From Actinomadura hallensis (GTDB lineage Bacteria > Actinomycetota > Actinomycetes > Streptosporangiales > Streptosporangiaceae), in NCBI RefSeq assembly GCF_006716765.1, contig NZ_VFPO01000001.1, forward strand, positions 1,922,001-1,986,000: a DNA stretch of 64,000 bases, written 5' to 3'. The position numbers were made by a program, and so were the translations under genes. Of this stretch, positions 52,940 to 61,513 are shown one piece after another. Each line of letters opens with the position of its first letter. Position 1 is the first letter of the stretch. The notes under the pieces were generated by a model that worked only from the letters and a program-made list of their open reading frames with translations, was not told the DNA's origin and made no database searches.

Positions 52940-53281
52940 TCAGGTGGAGGCTGCGGGGGTGCCGGGCGGGGTCGGTGGTGGGTCGGGTTCGGGGCTCGGT
53001 GGGACCGGGTCGGGTTCCGGGCCGGGCGGGACGGGGTCCGGGTCGGGCGCGGGCGGGCTCGGGTCGGGCGGCGGGCCCGGCGGCGTCGGCTCCGGCGGCG
53101 GCCCGGGAGGGACCGGTTCGGGGGACGGCCCCGGCGGGACCGGGCCGGGAGGCCGGGGCGGGGGACCGGGGGACGGGCCCGGCGGGGGCTCGGTGGGGGG
53201 CACCAGCGGCTCGGGCGTGGGCGCCGGGTCCGGCGTGGGCGGCGGGACCGGCTTCGGGGTCGGAAGCGGCTTCTCGTCCAT
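52940..53281 (-). CDS. Proline-rich low-complexity ORF (doubtful)
   Basis: An open frame of 113 codons reading MDEKPLPTPKPVPPPTPDPAPTPEP, then repeated PGPxPxP units. It has no hydrophobic segment and no recognised domain. The opposite strand is open too, reading Gly/Ser-rich repeats, because the DNA is a run of short GC-rich repeats. It may be a real Pro-rich secreted or membrane-associated tail that lost its signal, or no gene at all. Confidence 0.3.
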   Translation of the reverse strand: MDEKPLPTPKPVPPPTPDPAPTPEPLVPPTEPPPGPSPGPPPRPPGPVPPGPSPEPVPPGPPPEPTPPGPPPDPSPPAPDPDPVPPGPEPDPVPPSPEPDPPPTPPGTPAAST

Positions 53282-53370
53282 GCCGTTCCCGTACCCCGAG
53301 AGGACGGCGATGACCGCTCGTCCCGGGCGGTCATGTGCACGTCACGCCCCGGACAGGGCAGGATGGGGCC

Positions 53371-53952
53371 ATGAGGGAAACCCGAGCGACGGTGAGCGGT
53401 CTGCGCACGGCGATCGAGCGCAGCGGTTACTACCCGGCCCTGGTCGCGGACGCGGTCGAGTCGGCCGTCGGGGACGAGCCCGTCGTCGCCTACGTGGTCC
53501 ACCATGAGGCGACGTTCGACCCCGCGATGGAGGTGCGCCGGCACGTGACCGTGCTGGTGCTGACGTCGACCCGGCTGCTGGTGTGCCACACCGACGAGCA
53601 CCCGCCCGGCGAGGGCATGGCCAGGCCGCACGCCTCCACGACCACCGAGGCCGTCAAGCTGGAACGCGTCCAGTCGGTCGCGGTGACGCGGGTCGTCCCG
53701 GACCCCGCGTCGTACGTGCCGGGGGTGCCGCCCACGGAGGTCGTGCTCACGATCGGCTGGGGCGCCATCGCCCACGTCGACCTGGAGCCCGCGACGTGCG
53801 GCGACGAGAACTGCGAGGCCGACCACGGCTACACCGGCAGCGTCACGGCCGACGACCTGTCCCTGCGGGTGAGCGAGGCCGCCGACGGCGCCGAGGCGGT
53901 CGGCCAGGTGCTGGCGTTCGCCGCGGAGCTGTCCACCGCGACCGCGCGCTGA
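53371..53952 (+). CDS. DUF5998 family protein
   Basis: A 193-residue protein of the actinobacterial DUF5998 family. It begins MRETRATVSGLRTAIERSGYYPALVADAVESAVGDEPVVAYVVHHEATFD and includes LTSTRLLVCHTDEHPPGEG, VVLTIGWGAIAHVDLEPATCGDENCEADHGYTGS and a C-terminal DLSLRVSEAADG. The two cysteines in CGDENC might bind metal. The function is unknown. Its position just before an alkaline-phosphatase-family gene is common in actinobacteria. ATG 53371. Confidence 0.85.
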   Translation: MRETRATVSGLRTAIERSGYYPALVADAVESAVGDEPVVAYVVHHEATFDPAMEVRRHVTVLVLTSTRLLVCHTDEHPPGEGMARPHASTTTEAVKLERVQSVAVTRVVPDPASYVPGVPPTEVVLTIGWGAIAHVDLEPATCGDENCEADHGYTGSVTADDLSLRVSEAADGAEAVGQVLAFAAELSTATAR

Positions 53953-53975
53953 GCCCCACCGCCCACCGTCCGCGA

Positions 53976-54044
53976 GACCGACACCACAGACCGACACCAC
54001 AAGACCGACACCACAAGACCGACACCACAAGACCGAGACGACGA
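53976..54044. repeat. Five tandem 14-nt repeats
   Basis: The unit GACCGACACCACAA is repeated from 53976. The first copy lacks one A, three copies are exact (53989-54002, 54003-54016, 54017-54030) and a degenerate fifth ends at 54044. It lies between the DUF5998 and AP-superfamily genes. The repeats are contiguous, without spacers, so this is not a CRISPR array. The rest of the gap to 54177 shows nothing more. Confidence 0.85.
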
Positions 54045-54177
54045 GATTGAGACCGACGGGACCGGGCGCCGGTCGTACGACCGCGCGCCGGTCACGAGAT
54101 CGATGCCGATATCGACGGGAACGAACCCCGGCAGAAGCGGGCCCTGACAGAAGCCACCTCCGACCGGAGCGAACTGC

Positions 54178-55320
54178 GTGAGCGAAACGAACCGCGTGAC
54201 CGAGACGACCGCGCCGCCCGTGCCGCGCTACGGCGCGGGGGCGCTCGCCGACCTGCCCTCCTCCGTGCTGGCGGCGCTCGGCGTCCCGGACGCGGCCAAC
54301 GTCCTGGACCTGCCGCCGCTGCCGCGCGCCTGCGTCCTGGTGATCGACGGCCTCGGCTGGGAGCAGCTGAAGTCCCACCCGGACGAGGCGCCGTTCCTGA
54401 ACGCGATGGAGGGCGGGCCGATCACGTCCGGGTTCCCGGCCACGACGGTGACCAGCCTCGCCTCGCTGGGGACCGGCGCCCCGCCCGGCGCGCACGGGCT
54501 GCTCGGCCTCCAGGTGGCCGTCCCCGACACCGGCCGGCTGCTCAACTGCCTGCTCTGGCGGGAGGAGGACGCCGATCCGGAGACGTTCCAGCCCGTCGCC
54601 ACCGTGTACGAGCGGGCGGCGGCGGACGGCATCGACGCCTCCTACGTCTCGCTCCGCCAGTACCGGGGGTCGGGGCTCAGCCGCGCCACCGTCCGCGGGG
54701 CCCGGTACGTCAGCGCCGAGAGCCTCGGCCAGCTCGTCGGGCGCGTCGAGCACGCGCTGCGCCGCGGCGACCGCTCCTACGTCACCGCGTACCACGCCGA
54801 CCTCGACGCGACGGGACACCGGTTCGGCGTCGGCTCCCACGACTGGCGGCACCAGCTGCGGTTCGTGGACGTCCTCGCCCAGCAGATCGCGGCCGTCCTG
54901 CCCCCGGGCACGGCGCTCTACGTCACGGCCGACCACGGCATGGTCGACCCCACCGATCGCGTCGACTTCGACACCGTCCCCGAGCTGCAGGAGGGGGTCG
55001 CCCTCCTCGGCGGCGACGCGCGCGCCCGGTACGTCTACAGCGAGCCGGGCGCCCATGACGACGTCCTCGCCGCGTGGACGGAGCTGCTGGGGGACCGGGC
55101 GTGGGTCGTGCCGCGCGAGCAGGCGGTGGAGGACGGCTGGTTCGGCCCGATGGGCCCGGGGATGCGGGAGCGCATCGGCGACGTCGTCGCGGTGCCGCAC
55201 ACCGATCTCGCGATCGTGGCGTCGGAACGGGAGCCGTGGCTGAACCGGATGGTCGGCATGCACGGCTCGCTCGTCCCCGCCGAACAGCTCGTGCCGCTGC
55301 TCAGCACGTCCCGTCCCTGA
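54178..55320 (+). CDS. Alkaline phosphatase superfamily protein (nucleotide pyrophosphatase/phosphodiesterase-like)
   Basis: A 380-residue metal hydrolase of the NPP type. The first metal aspartate is in CVLVIDGLGWEQL near residue 58, and the nucleophile is a threonine in SGFPATTVTSLASLGTG near residue 85. AYHADLDATGHRFGVGS carries the second metal ligands, and VTADHGMVDP the C-terminal pair. SSHDW-type histidines are also present. It is predicted to cleave phosphodiesters, perhaps nucleotides. No signal peptide is seen. It starts at GTG 54178. Confidence 0.87.
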   Translation: MSETNRVTETTAPPVPRYGAGALADLPSSVLAALGVPDAANVLDLPPLPRACVLVIDGLGWEQLKSHPDEAPFLNAMEGGPITSGFPATTVTSLASLGTGAPPGAHGLLGLQVAVPDTGRLLNCLLWREEDADPETFQPVATVYERAAADGIDASYVSLRQYRGSGLSRATVRGARYVSAESLGQLVGRVEHALRRGDRSYVTAYHADLDATGHRFGVGSHDWRHQLRFVDVLAQQIAAVLPPGTALYVTADHGMVDPTDRVDFDTVPELQEGVALLGGDARARYVYSEPGAHDDVLAAWTELLGDRAWVVPREQAVEDGWFGPMGPGMRERIGDVVAVPHTDLAIVASEREPWLNRMVGMHGSLVPAEQLVPLLSTSRP

Positions 55321-55426
55321 CCCCCGCACGCCCCCGAACAGGGATGACACCGACCGATCAGGACGACTTGCGATGAACCGGGATTCGCCCCTCCCTAATC
55401 CGTGCGACGGCGGTCAGACTGGCCAT

Positions 55427-56275
55427 GTGCACCCACTCATCGAAGTGCCCGCGCTGGACCGGCTGCTCCGGCGGAGGACGCCCGTGGTCCTGCTGGACGC
55501 CCGATGGCATCTGAAGGGGCCCCCGGGGATCGAGTCCTACCGCAAGGGGCATCTGCCCGGCGCCGTGTTCGTCGACCTCGACCACGACGTCGCGGGACCG
55601 CCGGGGCCCGCGGGCCGTCACCCCCTGCCCGAACCCGCCGCCTTCGAGGCGGCCATGCGCCGCGTGGGCGTCTCGGAGGACGGTCTCGTCGTGGTCTACG
55701 ACGACGCCGACTCCACGGCCGCCGCCCGCGTCTGGTGGACCCTGCGGTACTTCGGCCATGAGCGGGTCCGGGTGCTGGACGGCGGCTACCGGGCCTGGAC
55801 GGAGTCGGGCCTGCCCGTGACCACCGACGAACCCGACGTGAAGCCCGGCGACTTCGTCGCCCGCCCCGGGCGGCTGCCGGTGCTGGACGCCGAGGGCGCC
55901 GCCGAGCTGGCCAAGGCGGGGGTGCTGCTGGACGCCCGTGCCGCCGAGCGGTTCCGGGGCGAGCAGGAGCCCGTCGACCCCGTCGCCGGGCACATCCCGG
56001 GCGCCCGCAACGCGCCCACGTCAGGCAACGTCGGCGTGGACGGCCGGTTCCTGCCGCCGGAGCTGCTGCGCGAGCGCTTCGCCAAGCTCGGCGTCACCGA
56101 CGCCCTCGACGTCGGCGCCTACTGCGGCTCCGGCGTGACCGCCGCCCACGAGATCCTCGCGCTCAACCTGGCCGGCATCCCCGCCGCCCTGTACGTGGGC
56201 TCCTGGTCCAACTGGGTGGCGGACCCGTCCAACCCGGTCGCCACCGGCGAGAACCGACCGGACGGCGGGGACTGA
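55427..56275 (+). CDS. Sulfurtransferase (rhodanese/3-mercaptopyruvate type)
   Basis: A 282-residue tandem rhodanese protein. Domain 1 (residues 1-140) has the inactive DARWHLK and GHLPGAVFVDLDHD elements. Domain 2 holds the catalytic cysteine C233 in AYCGSGVTAAHE. The CGSGVT loop favours 3-mercaptopyruvate or thiosulfate as sulfur donor and is consistent with a role in sulfur handling or cyanide detoxification. I prefer GTG 55427, which gives the usual length. CAGACT sits 6 nt before it, as a -10 of a leaderless mRNA would. ATG 55373 is an alternative start. Confidence 0.87.
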   Translation: MHPLIEVPALDRLLRRRTPVVLLDARWHLKGPPGIESYRKGHLPGAVFVDLDHDVAGPPGPAGRHPLPEPAAFEAAMRRVGVSEDGLVVVYDDADSTAAARVWWTLRYFGHERVRVLDGGYRAWTESGLPVTTDEPDVKPGDFVARPGRLPVLDAEGAAELAKAGVLLDARAAERFRGEQEPVDPVAGHIPGARNAPTSGNVGVDGRFLPPELLRERFAKLGVTDALDVGAYCGSGVTAAHEILALNLAGIPAALYVGSWSNWVADPSNPVATGENRPDGGD

Positions 56276-56294
56276 CCGGACGGCCGGGAACCGA

Positions 56295-56308
56295 CCGGCC
56301 GCGGCCGG
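56295..56308. terminator. Palindrome between convergent sulfurtransferase and CHAT genes
   Basis: CCGGCCGCGGCCGG is a perfect 14-nt palindrome just before the stop of the CHAT gene (minus strand). It could help end both convergent transcripts. Confidence 0.35.
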
Positions 56309-56309
56309 G

Positions 56310-58916
56310 TCATCCGGCGCCGAGGCAGAGGAAACCGGTCACCCCCGGAGCCCGGGGCGCACCCGCCAGGGCGCGTGCGGGGGGCAGGCCGCCGGCCAGG
56401 GCGGTGTGGAAGGCGGTCATGAAGTCCGGGGTCGCCGCGTCGCGGACCGGGGCGACGGCGGCGACCACGGTGGCGGCGCCGAGGGAGAGCAGGGCGCCCG
56501 CCATGCCGAGGACGGCGTCGCCCTCGCCCGCGCGGCCGATGTCGCACGCCGACAGGACGATCCTGCGCGGCGGCGCGGTCAGCTCGTCCAGGTCGTGCAC
56601 CATCAGCGGGCCGTCGGCGAGACGCAGCCGGGAGAACAGCGGGTTGCCCTCGCGGAACTCGCCGTGGGCGGCGATGTGGACGAGTTCGGCTCCGTCCATC
56701 GCGTCCCTCACCCGTTCCGCGCGCGCTTCGGCGCCGTCCAGGACGATCGCATGCGGATGGAGGCGCCGCAGGGCGGCGAGTTCGCGTCCGGCGTGGTCGA
56801 GGTCGGGACCGGCCACGAGCACGACGTGCCCGTCCGTGCGGCGGGGTTCGCGGGCATGCAGCCAGGCACCGGTGGACGGCACGACCGTGAACGGACGACC
56901 GGCCAAGGACGGCAGCGCGGCCCAAGGCAGACCGTGCAGCTCCCCCGTCGGGGCGATGACGAGCTCCCTGTCCCCGATGTGCCGCCGCAGCGGGGCGAGC
57001 AGGCACTGGTCGAGGCGGCGGGCCGCGCCGGAGAGCGCGGACAGCGGTTCCGGGCCGTCGCCGGCGGCGAGGCGGCGCACGGCGAAGCGGATCAGGCCGG
57101 TCTCGCGAGCGGCGTCGCGGCGGGAGCCGAGCCGGTGGCGGCGGGCCTCGCCGCCCGCGACGGTGACCGCGTGCAGGCCGGAGCCGATCGCGACGATCTC
57201 GACGAGCGCCCGGTCGCCGAGGGCGGCGGCGATCGCGCCGACGCCGGGGGAGCGCCGCGGGCGCGCGCCGGACGGGCGGTGCCGCGTCCGCGCCCGGACC
57301 TTCGCCTCCAGGTCCGCCACGTCCCGGGCCAGCACCGAGGGGACGCCGCAGGCGACGCCCGCCGTGTGCTCGACGCTGAGGACCCGCAGCGCGGTCAGCG
57401 CCGCGGCCCGCCCGGGATCGCGCGGGGGACGGACCCGGACCGGGCGGGCGATCGCGCGCCTCCGCTCCTCGACGGCGAGCAGCTCCGCCGCCGAACGGGC
57501 CAGCCCGAGGCCGAGTTCGGACAGCTCCCCGGCGAGCCCCGCCGCGCGTGCCCGGAGGTCCAGCGCACCGAGCGCCTCTGCGTGGTCCTCGGCGACCCTG
57601 AGCCCGGCCTCCACCGCCTCGACCGCGCCGTCATGGTCGGCACGGGCGGCACGGTCGAGCGCGACCGCGTGCCAGGCGGCGACCTGGGAGGCCGCAGATC
57701 CGCGCGACCGTCCGATGCGGGCGAGCAGGTGCCCGGCCGGTCTGCCCAGCGACAGCGCCACGCGGGCGGCGACGATGCGGGCCTCGTCGGCGGCGTCGGC
57801 CCAGCCGCCGCTCTCCAGCCGCGCCGCCGCGGCCTCCGCCGAGCCCAGCAGGACGGCCGAACGCTCGCCCGACGCCCACCGCGCTCTGAGCAGCAGGTGC
57901 TCGGCCAGGAGCATCCATCCCGTCCGTTCCTGCTCGGCGAACAGGGCGCGTGCGCGCTCGGCGGCGAGCGTGCACCGCTCCGGGTTGCCGTCGGCCAGCT
58001 CCGCATGGGCGAGGAGGAGGAAACCGTCGGCGATGTCGCATCCGTAGCCGTTGGCCTTGGCGGCGTCCAGGGCGGAGGTGAGGACGGGCCGCGCCTCGCC
58101 CGGCAGGCCCGCCATGATGAGGGTCTCGGCCTGATCGAGGCGGCTCTGCGCGAGGCGTTCACCGGTCAGGTGGGGTTGGGCCTCGGCGAAGAGCCGTAGC
58201 GCGCGTGGGACGTCCCCCCGGCGCGACACGACGAAGGCCAGGTTGGCCTTGGCCATCGCCGTCTGGTGACCCAGCCCGGCGGTCTCGCCGACGGCCACGG
58301 CCTCCGCCAGGTCCTGCTCCGCGCCGTCCAGGTCGCCCCGGAGCGCCCGCGCGAGCCCGAGGTTGGTGAGCAGGCCGTTGAGGACGGCCGGGTCCGACCC
58401 CTCCCGCAGGCGGGGCAGGGCCCGCGCGGCCACGTCGTGCGCCTCGTCCAGCCGCCCGGCCCTCGCGAGCGCGCACGCCTTGTTCGCCGCCAGGCGGTCG
58501 GCGTCCTCCCGGTGAAGGACGGTCTCCGCCTCGCGCGCGTGAGCGAGGGCTTCGGTGACGTCACCGCGTGCCGTGAGCAGCCCGACGAGGTTCATCCGCA
58601 CCTGTGCGGCCCCGTAGGCGTCGGCGGCCTCCTTCGTCAGCTCCAGTGCGCGGTGAAGGTAGCCGAGGCCCTCGTCCAGCCGTCCCAGCTCCTTGGCGGC
58701 CAGCCCCGCGACCCGCAGCGCGAGCACCCCGTCGCCCGGCCCTGAGCCGGCCCGGCGGGGTCCGTCCCGGCCGAAGGCCGACTGCTGGAACCCCGCATGA
58801 TCGACGCCGTCCCGGCCCGGACCTTCGCGGTCGAGGAGGGCGAGGGCCCGGGAGAAGGCGGTCGCCGGGTCCATGGCCGCGAGGCGGAGCAGGGCGCGCT
58901 CCTCCGGCCGCGTCAC
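56310..58916 (-). CDS. TPR-CHAT caspase-like protease
   Basis: An 868-residue protein. Residues 40-500 are a TPR-like helical array: GYLHRALELTKEAADAYGAAQVRMNLVGLL, ALRGDLDGAEQDLAEAVAVGE and more. The C-terminal CHAT domain (about 630-868) is a caspase-like cysteine protease with catalytic H751 in HIAAHGEF and C791 in IVLSACDIGRAGEGDAVLGMAGALL. Such proteins act in bacterial regulated cell death and signalling, the TPRs serving as sensor. The start GTG 58916 overlaps the stop of the previous gene. It is the last gene of a sigma-peptidase-CHAT operon. Confidence 0.88.
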   Translation of the reverse strand: MTRPEERALLRLAAMDPATAFSRALALLDREGPGRDGVDHAGFQQSAFGRDGPRRAGSGPGDGVLALRVAGLAAKELGRLDEGLGYLHRALELTKEAADAYGAAQVRMNLVGLLTARGDVTEALAHAREAETVLHREDADRLAANKACALARAGRLDEAHDVAARALPRLREGSDPAVLNGLLTNLGLARALRGDLDGAEQDLAEAVAVGETAGLGHQTAMAKANLAFVVSRRGDVPRALRLFAEAQPHLTGERLAQSRLDQAETLIMAGLPGEARPVLTSALDAAKANGYGCDIADGFLLLAHAELADGNPERCTLAAERARALFAEQERTGWMLLAEHLLLRARWASGERSAVLLGSAEAAAARLESGGWADAADEARIVAARVALSLGRPAGHLLARIGRSRGSAASQVAAWHAVALDRAARADHDGAVEAVEAGLRVAEDHAEALGALDLRARAAGLAGELSELGLGLARSAAELLAVEERRRAIARPVRVRPPRDPGRAAALTALRVLSVEHTAGVACGVPSVLARDVADLEAKVRARTRHRPSGARPRRSPGVGAIAAALGDRALVEIVAIGSGLHAVTVAGGEARRHRLGSRRDAARETGLIRFAVRRLAAGDGPEPLSALSGAARRLDQCLLAPLRRHIGDRELVIAPTGELHGLPWAALPSLAGRPFTVVPSTGAWLHAREPRRTDGHVVLVAGPDLDHAGRELAALRRLHPHAIVLDGAEARAERVRDAMDGAELVHIAAHGEFREGNPLFSRLRLADGPLMVHDLDELTAPPRRIVLSACDIGRAGEGDAVLGMAGALLSLGAATVVAAVAPVRDAATPDFMTAFHTALAGGLPPARALAGAPRAPGVTGFLCLGAG

Positions 58917-59362
58917 AGCCGGACCCAGCTCGTCACGATCGACGTGCCGTCGTCCAGCCGCAGCGCGAGGCTCACCAGGCCCTCCGGGACGCTCGGCACC
59001 CAGAACATCCCGGCGGTCTCCGCGCGGGCCGTGGCGCCGTCCGGCGGGAGGTCGCGGTGCCGGACCCGGACGGTGCCGCGGGACGGCGGGACGAGCCGCC
59101 CGGTGATCTCCCGTTCGGCGCCGTGCTCCCACACCTCGATCTCGACCGTGGCCGCGGCGCACGTGAACGTCAGGACGCGCGCCGCGCCGCCGCGCACGCC
59201 CGCCGCCGGCCGCGGGGCCCGGTCGTGCGCCTGCTCCGCCAGCAGCGCGGAGGGCGTCCGCCAGGCGATCGCCGAGCGCGCCGCGGCCAGCACCTCCTCC
59301 GGGACGGGGTCCAGCACCTCGAACGCGCTGCGGATGCCCGCCATCAGCTCGTCGTCGTTCAC
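58913..59362 (-). CDS. Unknown 149-residue protein between ECF sigma factor and CHAT protease
   Basis: It starts at GTG 59362, overlapping the sigma factor stop, and its stop overlaps the CHAT start, so all three genes are translationally coupled. The N-terminus MNDDELMAGIRSAFEVLDPVPEEVLAAARSAIAWRTPSALLAE is helical. The rest is beta-rich (VLTFTCAAATVEIEVWEHG, ITGRLVPPSRGTVRVRHRD, VSLALRLDDGTSIVTSWVRL), like a small immunoglobulin or carboxypeptidase-regulatory fold. There is no transmembrane helix, unlike common anti-sigma factors, and no zinc HxxxCxxC. It could nevertheless be the sigma factor's regulator or an adaptor; the function is not known. Confidence 0.75.
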   Translation of the reverse strand: MNDDELMAGIRSAFEVLDPVPEEVLAAARSAIAWRTPSALLAEQAHDRAPRPAAGVRGGAARVLTFTCAAATVEIEVWEHGAEREITGRLVPPSRGTVRVRHRDLPPDGATARAETAGMFWVPSVPEGLVSLALRLDDGTSIVTSWVRL

Positions 59363-59886
59363 GCGACCAGCCTCCGCAGGGCGTTCAGGCACCGCGCCCG
59401 GGTCGGCCCGACGCTGCCGACGGGGATGCCGAGCGCGGCGGCCAGCTCGGACTGGCCGGGCGCGAGGGCGAACAGCCGCAGCAGCGTCCGGCAGCGCCGC
59501 GGCAGCGCTTCCAGCGCGGCGCCGACGAGCCCCACGCGCTCCCGGTCCAGCACCACCCGGTCGGGCTGCGGCTCCGGCGCCCGCGGCGCGGGCACGACCG
59601 GCAGGTCGCGTCCTCGCCGCCGCACCAGCCGCAGGCTCTCGTTCCGCGCGGTCGTCGCCAGCCAGCAGACCGTCGCGGACGGGTCGCGCAGCCCGTCGAT
59701 CCGCTCGACCAGCCGCAGCCACGTCGTCTGCACCACGTCACCGGAATCGGCGTCGTTCAGCCCGTGCGAGCGCGCGATCGACCACAGCAGCCCGCTGTGC
59801 CGCTCGACCAGCCGGGCCCACGCGGCGCCGTCGCCGTCGCGCGCCCGGACCACCAGCTCGTCCGTGCCGTCGTCCCAATGGGCCAC
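59359..59886 (-). CDS. RNA polymerase ECF sigma factor
   Basis: A 175-residue sigma-70 family protein. Region 2 reads LVERHSGLLWSIARSHGLNDADSGDVVQTTWLRLVERI, and region 4 reads LEALPRRCRTLLRLFALAPGQSELAAALGIPVGSVGPTRARCLNALRRL. It starts at GTG 59886 with GGAGGAG 8 nt before it. It is coupled to the 149-residue gene downstream. A subtilase gene lies 97 bp upstream on the same strand. The sigma factor probably drives its own operon. No typical GGAAC/CGTC promoter pair was clear to me. Confidence 0.92.
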   Translation of the reverse strand: MAHWDDGTDELVVRARDGDGAAWARLVERHSGLLWSIARSHGLNDADSGDVVQTTWLRLVERIDGLRDPSATVCWLATTARNESLRLVRRRGRDLPVVPAPRAPEPQPDRVVLDRERVGLVGAALEALPRRCRTLLRLFALAPGQSELAAALGIPVGSVGPTRARCLNALRRLVA

Positions 59887-59982
59887 CGAAGTACTCCTCC
59901 CGAGGCCCCCCGCGGTCGTTGACTCTATGCCATTCCGCCATGACTCTGCGTAGGAATCCAACGTGATGCCGGGACGTGATGG

Positions 59983-61194
59983 TCAGGAATCGGCGTGCTC
60001 GCCCCCGGAGCCGACCACGACCCCGAGGCCGGGCAGGGACGGGTTCGCCTCCGGATCCAGCACCCGGTCCGCCGCGTCCGCCGCGCCGATGCCCTCCGCC
60101 GCCGCGAGCCCGGCGATCCGTCCCGCCACCGCCGGCGCCGCGAACGACGTGCCGCTCCAGGTCGCGTAGCCCCGGAAGTCGTCGGGGTCGGCGCCGTCCG
60201 CGGGCGGCCGCGGCCCGTCGAAGTGCACGAAGGAGCTGGTCACCTCGGTGCCTTCGGCGCAGGCGTCCACCCACCAGCCGTGGTTGGAGAACCAGGCGCG
60301 CTCGCCGCCGTCCAGCGCCGCGACGCCGACCACCGGCTTCATCGCGGCGGGCCAGAACGGCCGGTCGCCGGCGGTGTTGCCCGCGCACGCCACCACGACC
60401 GTCCGGCGGCCGAGCGCGGCGACGGCGCGGGTCAGCAGCGGCGAGGGCCGGTCGTCGTAGGTGTGGCAGCCGAGGGAGAGGTTCACCACGTCGGCGCGGC
60501 CCCACTCCGCGAGCCGCTCCAGCGCGCGGATCACGCCGAGCTCGTCGCCGACGCCGTCGCCGCCGAGGACGCGGAGGGCCCGCAGCCGCGCGGACGGCGC
60601 GTGCCGCAGCACCACGCCGGCGACGAACGTCCCGTGCCCGGCCTGCGCGTCGAGGTCTCCGTCGAGGTCGGCGTCCAGGACCTCCCGGACCTCGTCGGCC
60701 TGCTCGCGGAACCAGTCCGCGTCCTCGTACCAGGGGTGGGGCGACAGGCCGGTGTCGAGGATCGCGACCGTCACGTCCCGCCGCGCGGCGGCGGCCCGCG
60801 GGGCGGGGACGGGCGCGGCGGGGCGCGGCCGGTCGGCCGGTCCGCTCCACCACAGCGGCTGCCCGTGGACGAGGTGGTTCGGGGAGACGGTCAGTCCGCG
60901 GCGCCGCGCCCCGGCGGCGGGGCCGCCGCCCACGCCGCCCTCGGTCAGCCGTGCGGCGAGCTCGCAGACGTCCACCTTCGCGGCGGGGCGCAGCCGCAGC
61001 CGCGCTACGGCGCGCTCGTCGTGCCGCGCGTCGCACCAGCGCCGCACGGCGGTCTCGGCCGCGGCGGCGTCGCGCCCGGCGACGAGGATCTCGTCGCGGC
61101 GGATCAGCGCCGGGCGTCCCGGCACCGGCTCCACCACCATCGCGTCCGGGTGCCGCTCCAGCACCCGCTCCACCCGCGCCTGCTGATCGAACAT
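59983..61194 (-). CDS. Subtilisin-like serine protease (S8) without a signal peptide
   Basis: A 403-residue S8 peptidase with the triad D147 (VAILDTGLSPHPW), H187 (QAGHGTFVAG) and S350 (WSGTSFAAPAVAG), and the oxyanion asparagine N273 (CAGNTAGD). The first 135 residues form an N-terminal domain with GLTVSPNHLVHGQPLWWSGP next to the protease. I see no signal peptide, pro-peptide cleavage motif or membrane helix. That is unusual, since most S8 enzymes are exported, and suggests a cytoplasmic protease acting in the same circuit as the CHAT protein. It is the first gene of this strand's operon. Confidence 0.87.
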   Translation of the reverse strand: MFDQQARVERVLERHPDAMVVEPVPGRPALIRRDEILVAGRDAAAAETAVRRWCDARHDERAVARLRLRPAAKVDVCELAARLTEGGVGGGPAAGARRRGLTVSPNHLVHGQPLWWSGPADRPRPAAPVPAPRAAAARRDVTVAILDTGLSPHPWYEDADWFREQADEVREVLDADLDGDLDAQAGHGTFVAGVVLRHAPSARLRALRVLGGDGVGDELGVIRALERLAEWGRADVVNLSLGCHTYDDRPSPLLTRAVAALGRRTVVVACAGNTAGDRPFWPAAMKPVVGVAALDGGERAWFSNHGWWVDACAEGTEVTSSFVHFDGPRPPADGADPDDFRGYATWSGTSFAAPAVAGRIAGLAAAEGIGAADAADRVLDPEANPSLPGLGVVVGSGGEHADS

Positions 61195-61513
61195 CGGGCC
61201 TCGCTCTTTCCGTCCCGTATCCGTACCGATAGTGCCGGGACGAATACTCTAGGTGAGGGAAGGTGAAAGAGGCGGCGGCCGGAGGCGGCCGTGCCGCGTG
61301 GCACGCTTGCGAGTCCGCGCGGGCGTTGCAGAGGCTACTGTTGTCGGTCAGTGCCCGTGAGCGTTGTGCATCTCGCGGTCAAGCGTTCAACAAACGCCGC
61401 TCCCACGGTGGTGCGACACGGGCCGATGATGCACAATGAGGGACGCGGACGCCGACTTGGGACGTACGAGGCCGTAGGGGAAGACGAGCCTCGGTACAGA
61501 TCCAGGAGGTCCG
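61195..61513. promoter_or_regulatory. Divergent promoter region of the subtilase and DUF3145 genes
   Basis: A 319-bp gap with no supported gene. It contains a 6-bp hairpin CGTGCC-GCGT-GGCACG (61290-61305) and, on the minus strand, TAGAGT about 50 bp upstream of the subtilase start, a possible -10. A strong GGAGG ribosome binding site for the DUF3145 gene lies at the right end. No ECF-type GGAAC element was seen. Confidence 0.4.

Noticed and set aside
53976..54044. 14-nt repeats as a CRISPR array
   Set aside because: Units are shorter than CRISPR repeats, lie head to tail without spacers, and no cas genes are present.
52840..55350. An 836-codon minus-strand frame opposite DUF5998 and the AP-superfamily gene
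   Set aside because: It runs antisense to two genes with clear family motifs and has low-complexity composition.
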